NCBI GenBank assembly: GCA_050701115.1
Contig: JBOHER010000196.1
Coordinates: 1 to 35,080, forward strand
Source of the DNA: JBOHER01 sp050701115
GTDB taxonomy: Bacteria > Actinomycetota > Actinomycetes > Mycobacteriales > Pseudonocardiaceae
Direction: 5' to 3'
Length of the DNA stretch: 35,080 nt
The position numbers and the translations under genes were made by a program. The notes under the pieces are model-generated. The model had not been told where the DNA came from and did no database searches. It was given only the letters and a program-made list of their open reading frames with translations. This document shows positions 25,331 through 33,625 of the stretch, one piece after another. The first letter of the stretch is position 1; the number at the start of each line of letters is the position of its first letter.

Positions 25331-25346
25331 GCGGGGCGTCCGGTGC

Positions 25347-26516
25347 GTGGGAGTACCCTCCCGCACTCTGAAACACGTGCGGGTGATCGACCCCGGCCGT
25401 CGTGCCGATTCGCTGACAACGGACGATGACTGGGTGAGCGATATCGACGCCGACCTGCCTGGCCACGTCGAGCGGGTACTCGCCGGCTTCCTGCGCGAGG
25501 CCGCCTCCCCGGTCAGGCGGGTGAAACCGTTCGCCGAAGCGATGCAGGCGCTCACCGGCTTCGTGCTCGGCGGCGGCAAACGGCTGCGCCCCACGTTCGC
25601 CTGGTGGGCGTGGCGGGGAGCGGGCGGAGCCGCCACCGGTCCGCGGGCCGCGGGCGCGCTGCAGGCGGTCGCGGCGCTCGAACTGATCCAGGCCTGCGCG
25701 CTGATCCATGACGATCTGATGGACGACTCCGACTCGCGGCGGGGCTCCCCTACAGTGCACGTGGCCTTCGCCAAACGACATGCCGAGGGCGGGTGGCACG
25801 GCGAATCCGCCCGTTTCGGGCTGGCCGCCTCCGTCCTGATCGGCGATGTGGCGCTGGCCTGGGCCGATGATATGTTCGCGTCCGCGCCGCTACCCGCCGA
25901 GACGCTCGCCGCGGCGCGCCCGGCGTGGCGTGCGATGCGCACCGAGGTGCTCGCAGGCCAATACCTAGACGTGCACACCCAGGCTTGCGGGGACACCTCG
26001 GCGGAAGCCGCCATGTGGGTCAACGAGCTCAAGACGGCCGCATACACCGTGCAGCGTCCGCTGCACATCGGGGCCGCTCTTGCCGGCGCGAGTGACGAAC
26101 TGATCGACGCGCTGCTGTCGTTCGGCAAGGATCTCGGGATCGCCTTCCAGTTACGTGATGACCTGCTCGGCGTGTTCGGCGACCCGGACGTCACCGGGAA
26201 GCCTGCAGGCGACGATCTCCGCGAGGGCAAGCGAACTTTCCTGGCCGCGCGCGGCCTGCTGCGGGCACGGGAGCGGGGTATGACGGCAGCCGAGCGCGCG
26301 ATCGGCGAGGCGATCGGTGACACCACGATGACCGAGGACCGGCTGGCGCAGGTCCGCACTGCGCTCGTCGAGGTCGGCGCCGTTGACGACGTCGAGCACC
26401 GCATCACCGAGCTCACCGACACCGCGCTGGCCTCGCTGCGCGATGCCCATCTTGCCGAGCCTGCCGCAGGCAAGCTGACCGAGTTGGCGTTCGCCGCGAC
26501 CAAGCGGGACCGGTAG
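25347..26516 (+). CDS. Polyprenyl diphosphate synthase (IdsA-type)
   Basis: A trans-isoprenyl diphosphate synthase of up to 389 residues. The first aspartate-rich motif is DDLMDD (122-127), inside LIHDDLMDDSDSRRG; the second is QLRDDLLGVFGD. The substrate-binding GGGKRLRP is at 75-82. It makes geranylgeranyl or a similar short-chain diphosphate; product length cannot be judged by eye. Its place beside metF matches M. tuberculosis idsA2 (Rv2173). The start is uncertain: GTG 25347 gives the longest form, and GTG at 25377 or 25383 would remove a non-conserved leader. No clear ribosome binding site supports any of them. Confidence 0.9.
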   Translation: MGVPSRTLKHVRVIDPGRRADSLTTDDDWVSDIDADLPGHVERVLAGFLREAASPVRRVKPFAEAMQALTGFVLGGGKRLRPTFAWWAWRGAGGAATGPRAAGALQAVAALELIQACALIHDDLMDDSDSRRGSPTVHVAFAKRHAEGGWHGESARFGLAASVLIGDVALAWADDMFASAPLPAETLAAARPAWRAMRTEVLAGQYLDVHTQACGDTSAEAAMWVNELKTAAYTVQRPLHIGAALAGASDELIDALLSFGKDLGIAFQLRDDLLGVFGDPDVTGKPAGDDLREGKRTFLAARGLLRARERGMTAAERAIGEAIGDTTMTEDRLAQVRTALVEVGAVDDVEHRITELTDTALASLRDAHLAEPAAGKLTELAFAATKRDR

Positions 26517-26537
26517 GCCCATCGGTACGGTGGAATC

Positions 26538-27326
26538 ATGACCTCCACCGCGAACCGGCCGGTTCGAATCGGCCTCCAGCTTCAACCGCAGCACGCCGAC
26601 TACGCCGCGATCCGGCGCGCGGCCGCCGAGGCCGAGGACCTCGGCGTCGACATGGTGTTCAACTGGGACCACTTCTATCCCCTCTACGGGGAGCCGGAAG
26701 GCAAGCACTTCGAGTGCTGGACCATGCTCGGTGCCTGGGCGGAGAGCACGTCGCGAGTCGAGATCGGCGCTCTGGTGACCTGCAACAGCTACCGCAACCC
26801 CGAGTTGCTGGCGGACATGGCGCGCACCGTCGACCACATCAGCGACGGGCGACTGATCCTGGGCATCGGCTCTGGGTGGTTCGAGAAGGACTACGACGAG
26901 TACGGCTATGAGTTCGGTACGGCGGGCAGCAGGCTCGACGACCTCGCGGACGCGCTGCCGCGCATCGAGAAGCGGTTGGCCAAGCTCAACCCGGCGCCGA
27001 CCCGCAAGATCCCGGTGCTGATCGGAGGCGGCGGCGAGAAGAAGACGCTCAAGATGGTCGCCAAACACGCCGACATCTGGCATGGCTTCGGCGACCCCGA
27101 CATCGTGCAACGCAAGGTGCGGATCCTGGACGAACACTGCGCCGACGTCGGACGCGACCCGGCGGAGATCGAGCGGTCGGCCGGGGTGCGCAAAGCACCC
27201 GAGGAACTTGGTCCCCGGCTGCGCGAACTCGGGCTGAGCATGTTCACCGTCGCCGTCGGCGGCCCGGACTACGACTTGCGCCTGCTCCGTGACTGGATCG
27301 ACTGGCGCGACAAGCAGAACACCTGA
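26538..27326 (+). CDS. LLM-class F420-dependent oxidoreductase
   Basis: A 262-residue luciferase-like TIM-barrel protein. Typical segments are RIGLQLQPQ, GVDMVFNWDHFYPL, GALVTCNSYRNPELLADMARTVDHIS, GRLILGIGSGWFEKDYDEYG and KIPVLIGGGGEKKTL. These place it among the actinobacterial F420-dependent oxidoreductases rather than FMN monooxygenases. Substrate is unknown. ATG 26538 is preceded both by GGTGG (4 bases away) and by TACGGT (6 bases away), so leadered and leaderless starts are both possible. It follows the polyprenyl synthase by 21 bases and may share its operon. Confidence 0.88.
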   Translation: MTSTANRPVRIGLQLQPQHADYAAIRRAAAEAEDLGVDMVFNWDHFYPLYGEPEGKHFECWTMLGAWAESTSRVEIGALVTCNSYRNPELLADMARTVDHISDGRLILGIGSGWFEKDYDEYGYEFGTAGSRLDDLADALPRIEKRLAKLNPAPTRKIPVLIGGGGEKKTLKMVAKHADIWHGFGDPDIVQRKVRILDEHCADVGRDPAEIERSAGVRKAPEELGPRLRELGLSMFTVAVGGPDYDLRLLRDWIDWRDKQNT

Positions 27327-27346
27327 CGGCACCGGCGAGCGGGGTC

Positions 27347-27396
27347 GCATCGTGAGTGAATGTGGTTGCCCGGGCAACAACTTTCACTCACGATGC
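27347..27396. terminator. Long palindromic bidirectional terminator
   Basis: Arms 27347-27360 and 27383-27396 are perfect 14-bp complements (GCATCGTGAGTGAA), and the centre holds a second perfect palindrome, GTTGCCCGGGCAAC (27365-27378). The almost continuous 50-base hairpin sits between the convergent LLM gene and the Rv2175c-like gene and reaches into the latter's stop codon. Confidence 0.8.
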
Positions 27397-27764
27397 TAGA
27401 AGGCCAATGCCTGGGCGCGCCGCTTGACCTCAGTGCCGTGATGGGTGCGCAGGGCGTTGATCGGCGTCGCCCCGGGAAGGCTGTCGTCCGCGGTGAACAG
27501 CCAGGTCAACATCTCGGTTGGCTCGAATCCGGAGTCGCCGAGCACGGTCAGTGTCCCGGCAAGTCCCTTGACCACTGCGTCGCCCGCGATGAACTCCTCT
27601 GGCAAGCACAGCTCGCCATCCCGCCGAATGGCGATGAGGTGCCCATCTCTCAGTATCTGACGTACCTTGCTGACCGATACGCCGAGCCTGTCTGCCGCTT
27701 CCGACAACGGAATGACGGCGATATCGGCGTCGAGAACGTCATCAGCGACTGGAATCGCACTCAC
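27396..27764 (-). CDS. Rv2175c-type DNA-binding protein, likely PknL substrate
   Basis: A 122-residue protein with an N-terminal winged or helix-turn-helix domain (VIPLSEAADRLGVSVSKVRQIL, seen in parts) and a C-terminal domain with the family pattern GLAGTLTVLGDSGFEPTEM, LTWLFTADDSLPG and PINALRTHHGTEVKRRAQALAF. In M. tuberculosis Rv2175c binds DNA and is phosphorylated by PknL, its divergent neighbour, just as here. GTG 27764 is chosen because AAGGTGG (27776-27770) lies 5 bases upstream; the frame is open to 27857, but that would run over the pknL start. The N-terminal threonine region phosphorylated in Rv2175c is not obvious. Confidence 0.87.
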   Translation of the reverse strand: MSAIPVADDVLDADIAVIPLSEAADRLGVSVSKVRQILRDGHLIAIRRDGELCLPEEFIAGDAVVKGLAGTLTVLGDSGFEPTEMLTWLFTADDSLPGATPINALRTHHGTEVKRRAQALAF

Positions 27765-27850
27765 GGCTGCCACCTTGCCACAGCGCGGCCGATCGTGGGA
27801 TATCCGCGCCACGATCGGCCCGGGAGAGCGCACCGATACCATCGACAACT

Positions 27851-29773
27851 GTGACACGAACGGATGCCACCCTGCTCGGGGCGCTGCTCGATCACCGCTA
27901 CCGGGTGACGAGGCTGCTCGCCCGTGGCGGGATGTCTACCGTCTACCGTGGTGTGGACACCCGGCTGGACCGCGAGGTCGCCATCAAGGTGATGCACCCG
28001 CAGTTCGCGGCCGACCGATCCTTCGTCGACCGGTTCGAACGGGAAGCGCGCGCCGCGGCCAAGCTGCACCATCCGCATGTGGTCGCGGTGCACGACCAAG
28101 GCGTCGACTACACCGGCGACGGAACACGCGCGTTCCTGGTGATGGAGCTCGTCAACGGGGGCACGCTGCGCGACCTCATGGACCGCCAAGGCACGCTCGA
28201 CCCCGCGCTGGCTCTCAGTGTCGCCGAACACGTGCTCTCCGCCCTCTCGGTCGCCCACCAGGCAGGTCTCGTGCACCGCGACATCAAGCCGGAGAACGTG
28301 CTCATCGGCCAACCCGGGGGCCCCGGGGCAGACAGCACCGCGGGCGTGGTCAAGGTCGCCGACTTCGGCCTGGTTCGCGCGATCGCCAGCGCTGGGACCA
28401 CCAGCTCGAGCGTTATCCTCGGCACCGTCGCGTATCTCTCGCCCGAGCAGGTCACCACCGGCGCGGCAACCGAACGCAGCGACGTGTACTCGGTGGGCCT
28501 GCTGCTCTACGAGATGCTCACCGGCAAGCCCGCCTACACCGGCGATACCGCCATCTCGGTGGCCTACCGGCACGTCAACGACGACGTGCCCGCACCGAGC
28601 CAATCGCACCCCGCTGTGCCTGCTGAACTGGACGAACTCGTGGTGCGCGCCACTCGCAGGGACCCCAGCGCACGGCCGGCCGACGCGGCGGCATTCCTCG
28701 CCGAGTTGGAGCAGGTCCGGCGCACGCTCGGGCTCACCCGCGTCCCAGTGCCCGCGCAACCGCTGTCCGACGTGGCCGCGGCGCAGGTGGGCCCGCTGGG
28801 CACTCGCGCGCTGACCAGGATGACCCCGGCCGATGACGACGACCCGACGATCGTGCAACCGGCTGTCGATGCGCGACCGCTTCGCGGAGGCCGGCGCAAA
28901 CTGGCGTTGTGGCTCCTGCTCGGCCTGCTCGTCGCAGGCTTGGCGGGCGCAGGCGCCTGGGTGTTCAACGCCGGGCAAGCGGTGACCGTCCCGACGGTCG
29001 CCGGGATGGATCGGGAACAGGCCGAGACGGTCCTCACCGCCAATGAACTGGCCCCCGAAGTCGTCGAGCGACGGCACAACACGGTCGAGGCGGGCACGGC
29101 GATGGGCACCGACCCGGCAGCGGGCACCGAACTGCGGCGCGGCGACCCGATCAAGCTGATCATCTCGCTTGGCAGGCCGACGGTGCCCGATATCGCGCCG
29201 GGCACCTCGCTGGCGGAGGCGGAAGCAGCGATTACAGAGGCGCAGCTCAAACCCCGCCACGACCCGGCGGCGGACGCCTACCACCAGTCCGTGCCCGAGG
29301 GGGCGGTGGTCGCCGTCGACCCGGAGCCGGGCACACCGCTCAAGATCGGCCAGACGGTTCGCCTCGGCCTGTCCAAGGGGCGGCCGCCCAATCCCGTGCC
29401 CGACGTGGCCGGGATGAGCAAGGACAAGGCGTTCACGACGCTGCGCGAGGCAGGCTTCGAGCCTTATGACGCGGGCGAAGAGTTCTCCGCCGAGGTGGCC
29501 AAGGGCAAGGTCGTGCGGACCGACCCCGCGAAGGGCGCGACTCCCGAAGGCGACAAGCCGCGGGTCGGCGTGTTCCTGTCCAATGCGGTCGAGGTCCCGC
29601 ACGTCGTTGGCCGTCCGTTGCAGGTGGCCGAACGCAGACTTGCTGATGCCGGCTTGCAGGCCGTCGTCGAAGGAGGTCGCGGCGGCCGGATCGCGTGGGT
29701 CGTCGGCCAGAACCCCGGCGAGGGCACGCGGGTGGAGCCTGGCAGCAAGGTGCGCCTTCAAGTTTTCCCGTAA
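27851..29773 (+). CDS. pknL: Ser/Thr protein kinase PknL with four PASTA domains
   Basis: A 640-residue transmembrane kinase. The kinase domain (about 15-290) has the glycine-rich loop LLARGGMSTVY, K46 in VAIK, HRD at 142-144, DFG at 171-173 and the activation loop ending GTVAYLSPEQ. A linker follows, then one membrane helix (351-372), then four extracellular PASTA repeats (about 377-444, 445-514, 515-580 and 581-640), each beginning with a valine-proline signature such as VPTVAGM or VPDVAGM. PASTA domains sense cell-wall fragments. GTG 27851 has no ribosome binding site; TACCAT (27837-27842) 8 bases upstream suggests a leaderless mRNA. It diverges from its likely substrate gene. Confidence 0.93.
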   Translation: MTRTDATLLGALLDHRYRVTRLLARGGMSTVYRGVDTRLDREVAIKVMHPQFAADRSFVDRFEREARAAAKLHHPHVVAVHDQGVDYTGDGTRAFLVMELVNGGTLRDLMDRQGTLDPALALSVAEHVLSALSVAHQAGLVHRDIKPENVLIGQPGGPGADSTAGVVKVADFGLVRAIASAGTTSSSVILGTVAYLSPEQVTTGAATERSDVYSVGLLLYEMLTGKPAYTGDTAISVAYRHVNDDVPAPSQSHPAVPAELDELVVRATRRDPSARPADAAAFLAELEQVRRTLGLTRVPVPAQPLSDVAAAQVGPLGTRALTRMTPADDDDPTIVQPAVDARPLRGGRRKLALWLLLGLLVAGLAGAGAWVFNAGQAVTVPTVAGMDREQAETVLTANELAPEVVERRHNTVEAGTAMGTDPAAGTELRRGDPIKLIISLGRPTVPDIAPGTSLAEAEAAITEAQLKPRHDPAADAYHQSVPEGAVVAVDPEPGTPLKIGQTVRLGLSKGRPPNPVPDVAGMSKDKAFTTLREAGFEPYDAGEEFSAEVAKGKVVRTDPAKGATPEGDKPRVGVFLSNAVEVPHVVGRPLQVAERRLADAGLQAVVEGGRGGRIAWVVGQNPGEGTRVEPGSKVRLQVFP

Positions 29774-29874
29774 ACCAAGTAACGACTCCTCGCTGTAACG
29801 CCCTGACCACGCCAAGGTCATCTCGATCTGGTGTGATTGTCGACGTTCCAGCACCTGACGACAGCGGAGCGACC

Positions 29875-31242
29875 GTGCCTCACCCTGAGCCGCTCAGCGG
29901 CCTTGACGCCGCATTCCTCGCCCTCGACACCCGGACAACGCCGATGCACATGGGTGCCATCGGCGTGTTCACCCCCATTGGGGAGCTCGACCCACGCCGG
30001 CTGACCGCGGTGCTGATGCAGCGAGCAGGAAAGATCCCGCAACTGCGGATGCGGGTGCGTTCCAGCCGGCTTCCCACGTCCACTCCGGTGTGGCGACCGG
30101 ATCCGAGGTTTGACGCTGCCCGGCACATCCGGGTAGCCCGCATCGGGCGCGCCGAAGACCCCGACGCGCTCGAACGGTACGCGTCCGAGTGGATCGCCCG
30201 ACCGCTCCCGCAAGGGCAGCCGCTGTGGAGCCTGGAGATCGTGCCCGGTCTCGCCAACGGTGACTTCGCGATGCTGCTCAAGCTGCACCACGCGATCACC
30301 GACGGAGCCGGGGCCGTTGAGGTCGCTGCCGGTCTGCTGGACGACGTTGCCTTGCGCCGGGCGCTCACCCGGGCATCCGAGCCACCGGCACCGCGCATCG
30401 AGCGTGGGCGCGACCTGTTCTCCTTTGGCCGCGCCGCCCTGTCGGCGGTGCCAGCAGCAGCACGTTCGGTGGGTCGCAACCTCGAGCGCGCCATCGGCAC
30501 CGCGGAGCTGGGATACCAGGTGGCTCGTGCGATTCGGCCCGGGCATACCTCCCCGCTCGGCGCCACGAACTCGACCTCGCGCGGGCTCAAGTTCGTTCGT
30601 CTCGATACCGCCGACCTGCGCCGCATCCGCAAGCTGCACGGCGGCACACCCAACGATGTGGCGCTCGCCGTCCTCGCCGGTGCGCTGCGTGCCTGGCTGG
30701 CCGGCCGCGATGAAGCGGTCGACGGGGTCACGCTGCGCGCGCTTATCCCGGTCAGCCTGCGGGGCAGGAACCTGGAGCAGAGCGGAGGCAACCGGCTCTC
30801 CGGCTACCTGTGCGATCTGCCGATCGGGGTGGCGGATCCGATCGGACGGCTGCGCGTGGTTCGCGCCGCGATGGACCGCAACAAGAGTGCGGGACCGCTC
30901 AAGGGAGCAGGTGCGCTGCCCATGCTCGCCAACCAGATTCCGGCACCGGTGCACCTGCTGGCCACCGGGCTGATCGGCGACGCGAGCAACGCGCTGTTCG
31001 ACACGGTGGTGACCAACGTCGGGTTGCCGAGCATTCCGTTGTCGTTGGATGGTGCCGCCCTGCGCGCCTCATATCCCGTCGTGCCGCTGGCCCCCGGCCA
31101 GGCGCTCGGCGTAGCCATTTCACCCTACCGAGACACGGTGCACATCGGGCTGCACGCCGACGGCCAGGCGATACCGGATCTGGACACCCTCGCGCACGCG
31201 GTCGAGAAGGAGACGACCAGGCTGCACGAACTCTGCATGTGA
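29875..31242 (+). CDS. WS/DGAT-family O-acyltransferase
   Basis: A 455-residue wax ester synthase/diacylglycerol acyltransferase. The N-terminus LSGLDAAFLALDTRTTPMHMG is typical, and the catalytic HHxxxDG motif is HHAITDG (H138, H139, D143). The C-terminal domain has SLRG and GNRLSGYLCDLP segments and a final VVTNVGLPSIPL. The family makes triacylglycerol or wax esters for storage lipids at the membrane. GTG 29875 is chosen because GGAG (29866-29869) sits 5 bases upstream; an upstream in-frame GTG at 29833 lacks one. It is 101 bases after pknL and converges on aroG. Confidence 0.9.
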   Translation: MPHPEPLSGLDAAFLALDTRTTPMHMGAIGVFTPIGELDPRRLTAVLMQRAGKIPQLRMRVRSSRLPTSTPVWRPDPRFDAARHIRVARIGRAEDPDALERYASEWIARPLPQGQPLWSLEIVPGLANGDFAMLLKLHHAITDGAGAVEVAAGLLDDVALRRALTRASEPPAPRIERGRDLFSFGRAALSAVPAAARSVGRNLERAIGTAELGYQVARAIRPGHTSPLGATNSTSRGLKFVRLDTADLRRIRKLHGGTPNDVALAVLAGALRAWLAGRDEAVDGVTLRALIPVSLRGRNLEQSGGNRLSGYLCDLPIGVADPIGRLRVVRAAMDRNKSAGPLKGAGALPMLANQIPAPVHLLATGLIGDASNALFDTVVTNVGLPSIPLSLDGAALRASYPVVPLAPGQALGVAISPYRDTVHIGLHADGQAIPDLDTLAHAVEKETTRLHELCM

Positions 31243-31260
31243 GGGCACCGCGCCTGGTGC

Positions 31261-31308
31261 GCCTGCAAGTACCACCAAACGCGCCGTGAAGGGGCAGTAC
31301 TTGCAGGC
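31261..31308. terminator. Hairpin between convergent WS/DGAT and aroG genes
   Basis: GCCTGCAAGTAC (31261-31272) and GTACTTGCAGGC (31297-31308) are perfect 12-bp complements around a 24-base loop. The hairpin lies between the WS/DGAT stop (31242) and the aroG stop (31314) and can terminate both. The arm sequence also occurs once at 19035-19046. Confidence 0.7.
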
Positions 31309-31313
31309 AGGCC

Positions 31314-32705
31314 CTAGTTGCGCAGCATTTCTGCGACGAGGAACGCCAGTTCGAGGGACTGCTGAGTGTTCAGCCTCGGGTCGCACGCGGTTTCGTAGCG
31401 GCCGGACAGGTCGAGGTCGGAGATGTCCTGGGCCCCGCCGAGGCACTCGGTGACGTCCTCGCCGGTGAGCTCGACGTGGATGCCCCCCGGGTAGCTGCCC
31501 AGGTCGCGGTGCACCTCGAAGAAGCCCTGCACCTCGTCGACGATCCGGTCGAAGTGCCGCGTCTTGTACCCGGTTGAGGACTCGTGGGTGTTGCCGTGCA
31601 TCGGGTCGCACTGCCAGATGACCTTGTGGCCGGACGCCTCAACCTTTTCCACGATCGCGGGCAGCACCTCCCGGACCTTGGCGTTGCCCATCCGGGAGAT
31701 CAGCGTCAGCCTGCCCGGCTCGTTGCGCGGGTCGAGCCGCTCGACGTATTCGACCGCCTGCTCAGGCGTGGTGGTCGGGCCGATCTTCAACCCGATCGGG
31801 TTCGCCATGATCTCGGCGAAGGCGATGTGCGCGCCGTCCAGCTGGCGGGTGCGCTCACCGATCCACAGGAAGTGGGCAGAGAGGTTGTACAGCTTGGCGT
31901 CCGGTGAGCCGGGCTCGTCCAACCGCAACATGGCCCGCTCGTAGTCCAGCAGGAGTGCCTCATGGCTGGCGAAGATCTCGGTGGAGTGCAAGGAAGAGTC
32001 GGTGACACCGCAGGCGTCCATGAACCGCAGTCCGCGGTCGATCTCGGTGGCCAGTGTCTCGTAGCGCTCACCGGCAGGCGAGTTCAGCACGAAGTCCTTG
32101 TTCCAGGCGTGCACCTGCGCCAGATCGGCCATGCCTGCCCCGGTCAGCGCGCGCACCAGGTTCATCGCAGCACCGGCATTGGCGTAGGCGCGGATCATCC
32201 GGCCCGGGTCGGGCACCCGCAGCTCGGGTGAGGCCACCAGTGAGTTGACGATGTCACCCCGGTAGACCGGCAGGCCCAGCGAGTCGGTGTTGTTCGAGCG
32301 CGGCTTGGCGTACTGCCCCGCGATCCGGCCCACCTTGACCACCGGCAGGCTCGCGCCATAGGTGAGCACGACCGCCATCTGCAGCAGCGTGCGCAGGTTG
32401 GCCCTGATGTGCGGTTCGGTGTTGGACTCGAACGTCTCCGCGCAGTCCCCGCCCTGCAGCAGGAAGGCCGCGCCGTTGGCCACCATCGCCAGCTTGCTCT
32501 GCAGCCGGTCGATCTCGGCGGGGACCGTGATCGGCGGAACGGCCTCCAGCACGCTGCGCACCCGCACGGTGGCCTCGGAGTCAGGCCATTCCGGCTGCTG
32601 AGCAGCGGGCCGAGCGAGCGCGTCGTCCAGCCGTCTACGCAGGTCAGCTGGAAGCGGAGGCAGCGAAGGAAGGGTGTTGATGGGGACGTCCACTGTCCAA
32701 TTCAC
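31314..32705 (-). CDS. aroG: Class II DAHP synthase (3-deoxy-7-phosphoheptulonate synthase)
   Basis: The 463-residue first enzyme of the shikimate pathway, joining phosphoenolpyruvate and erythrose 4-phosphate. It is the plant-like class II type, almost the same length as M. tuberculosis AroG (462). Motifs include GGDCAETF with metal-binding C88, VKVGRIAGQYAKPRS for substrate phosphate, and CDPMHGNT with a metal-binding histidine. The GTG at 32705 lacks a Shine-Dalgarno site, but TATCCT (32717-32712) lies 6 bases upstream, so the mRNA may be leaderless. A second, degenerate copy of this upstream region occurs at about 33730-33786. Confidence 0.95.
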   Translation of the reverse strand: MNWTVDVPINTLPSLPPLPADLRRRLDDALARPAAQQPEWPDSEATVRVRSVLEAVPPITVPAEIDRLQSKLAMVANGAAFLLQGGDCAETFESNTEPHIRANLRTLLQMAVVLTYGASLPVVKVGRIAGQYAKPRSNNTDSLGLPVYRGDIVNSLVASPELRVPDPGRMIRAYANAGAAMNLVRALTGAGMADLAQVHAWNKDFVLNSPAGERYETLATEIDRGLRFMDACGVTDSSLHSTEIFASHEALLLDYERAMLRLDEPGSPDAKLYNLSAHFLWIGERTRQLDGAHIAFAEIMANPIGLKIGPTTTPEQAVEYVERLDPRNEPGRLTLISRMGNAKVREVLPAIVEKVEASGHKVIWQCDPMHGNTHESSTGYKTRHFDRIVDEVQGFFEVHRDLGSYPGGIHVELTGEDVTECLGGAQDISDLDLSGRYETACDPRLNTQQSLELAFLVAEMLRN

Positions 32706-32711
32706 AAGCCC

Positions 32712-32717
32712 AGGATA
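32712..32717 (-). promoter_or_regulatory. Predicted -10 box for leaderless aroG
   Basis: TATCCT on the minus strand is 6 bases from the aroG GTG, with no ribosome binding site between. The box lies in a segment repeated at 33730-33786, where the matching bases read TATTCC. Confidence 0.45.
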
Positions 32718-32883
32718 CGGGCCACGGCGTTCGGAGCGAGAAGAGACCGTCGGCGACGCACCAGCTACGACTGAGACGTAACCGCCTCAAGTGACCGTCG
32801 TTAAACCTAGCGGCGGTCAACATGCGTGACCGGACGACAGAGATTCAGCAACTCCACAACACCCTCAGAGATAGGTGGACAGC

Positions 32884-33258
32884 ATGGCACGACGAGCATT
32901 TCGGATCGGTGCGTTCGGCGCGGCGGCAGCACTGGCAATGGGTGGCGTGTTCCTTGCGGCACCCGCGCACGCCGCAGAAGGCGTAGGTGTCAGCTTCCTC
33001 GGCCACATCTGCGGACCGGACAACGTCGGCCCTGAACCCACCTGCACCTATGTCCCGACGGTCAACCACTCCTACGGCGGCACCGGTCCGTTCACCATCA
33101 CCGCGGTTGACTCGGCAGGTACGACGGTGCTCTCGGTGAACTGCGCCTCGGGCGCGCTCTGCACCGACGATGGCGCGGGCACCATCCCCGCCGGCTCGAC
33201 CGTGACCATCGAGGTCACCGCTGAGCCGGGCGGCGTCACCGCGGGCGCCCTGCAGTAA
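32884..33258 (+). CDS. Small secreted protein of unknown function
   Basis: A 124-residue protein with a clear signal peptide: MARRAFRIG, a hydrophobic core GAFGAAAALAMGGVFLAA and a probable cut after AHA. The mature part (about 97 residues) begins AEGVGVSFLG, is rich in G, T and V, and has four cysteines (HIC, PTC, VNC, ALC), probably forming two disulfides. It looks like an all-beta domain; no family is recognised. ATG 32884 has AGGTGG (32873-32878) 5 bases upstream. It diverges from aroG and lies just before the rearranged gltD fragments, so it may have arrived with that rearrangement. A hairpin follows the stop. Confidence 0.75.
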   Translation: MARRAFRIGAFGAAAALAMGGVFLAAPAHAAEGVGVSFLGHICGPDNVGPEPTCTYVPTVNHSYGGTGPFTITAVDSAGTTVLSVNCASGALCTDDGAGTIPAGSTVTIEVTAEPGGVTAGALQ

Positions 33259-33283
33259 CGCCTCATCGCGGCGTCGTGAGGCG
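33259..33283 (+). terminator. Candidate terminator after the secreted-protein gene
   Basis: CGCCTCA (33259-33265) and TGAGGCG (33277-33283) form a 7-bp stem with an 11-base loop, starting directly after the stop codon. No T-tract follows. Confidence 0.5.
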
Positions 33284-33304
33284 CCGGACTCGAGTATCCG
33301 GGTC

Positions 33305-33625
33305 CGGCGTCTCACACCACGGCCAGCGGCAACGCCGCCGGATGCACAGGCGCGGGCAGGCGGGAGTCCCCGGTGAGGTAGGCGTCCACCGCGCGCCGTA
33401 GGGCCAGGTCGGCCCGAGGTCATCGAGCAGGCGCATCGGTTCGACACCGGCGAACCCGATCGCGAGCAGCACCAGGTCGGCGGGCACGCGCTCCACCTTC
33501 TCGCTGACCGGAACAACCTCGCGTCGGCCGCTCTCCGGGTCCTTGTGCACTCGGACCGCTTGCAGGTCGATGAAGCGCACATGGCCTGCTCGTCCCCGAC
33601 GAACCGCGTGATGCCCACCGCGAAC
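33305..33625 (-). pseudogene. Mosaic partial copy of the gltD 3' end
   Basis: Three pieces of the intact gltD at 34040-35080 are joined here. Bases 33305-33396 match 34033-34124 with one visible mismatch. Bases 33398-33414 match 34520-34536 exactly (GTAGGGCCAGGTCGGCC). Bases 33420-33625 match 34269-34475 with a few substitutions and one missing C. The order differs from gltD: the middle piece comes from further upstream in the gene. About 145 bases of the C-terminal coding region are absent and the frame is broken, so no GltD product is possible. It is a dead fragment left by duplication and rearrangement. Confidence 0.85.

Noticed and set aside
27761..29854. 697-codon leftward open frame antisense to pknL
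   Set aside because: Its composition mirrors the third-position GC of pknL and it shows no domain; pknL itself is unmistakable on the other strand.
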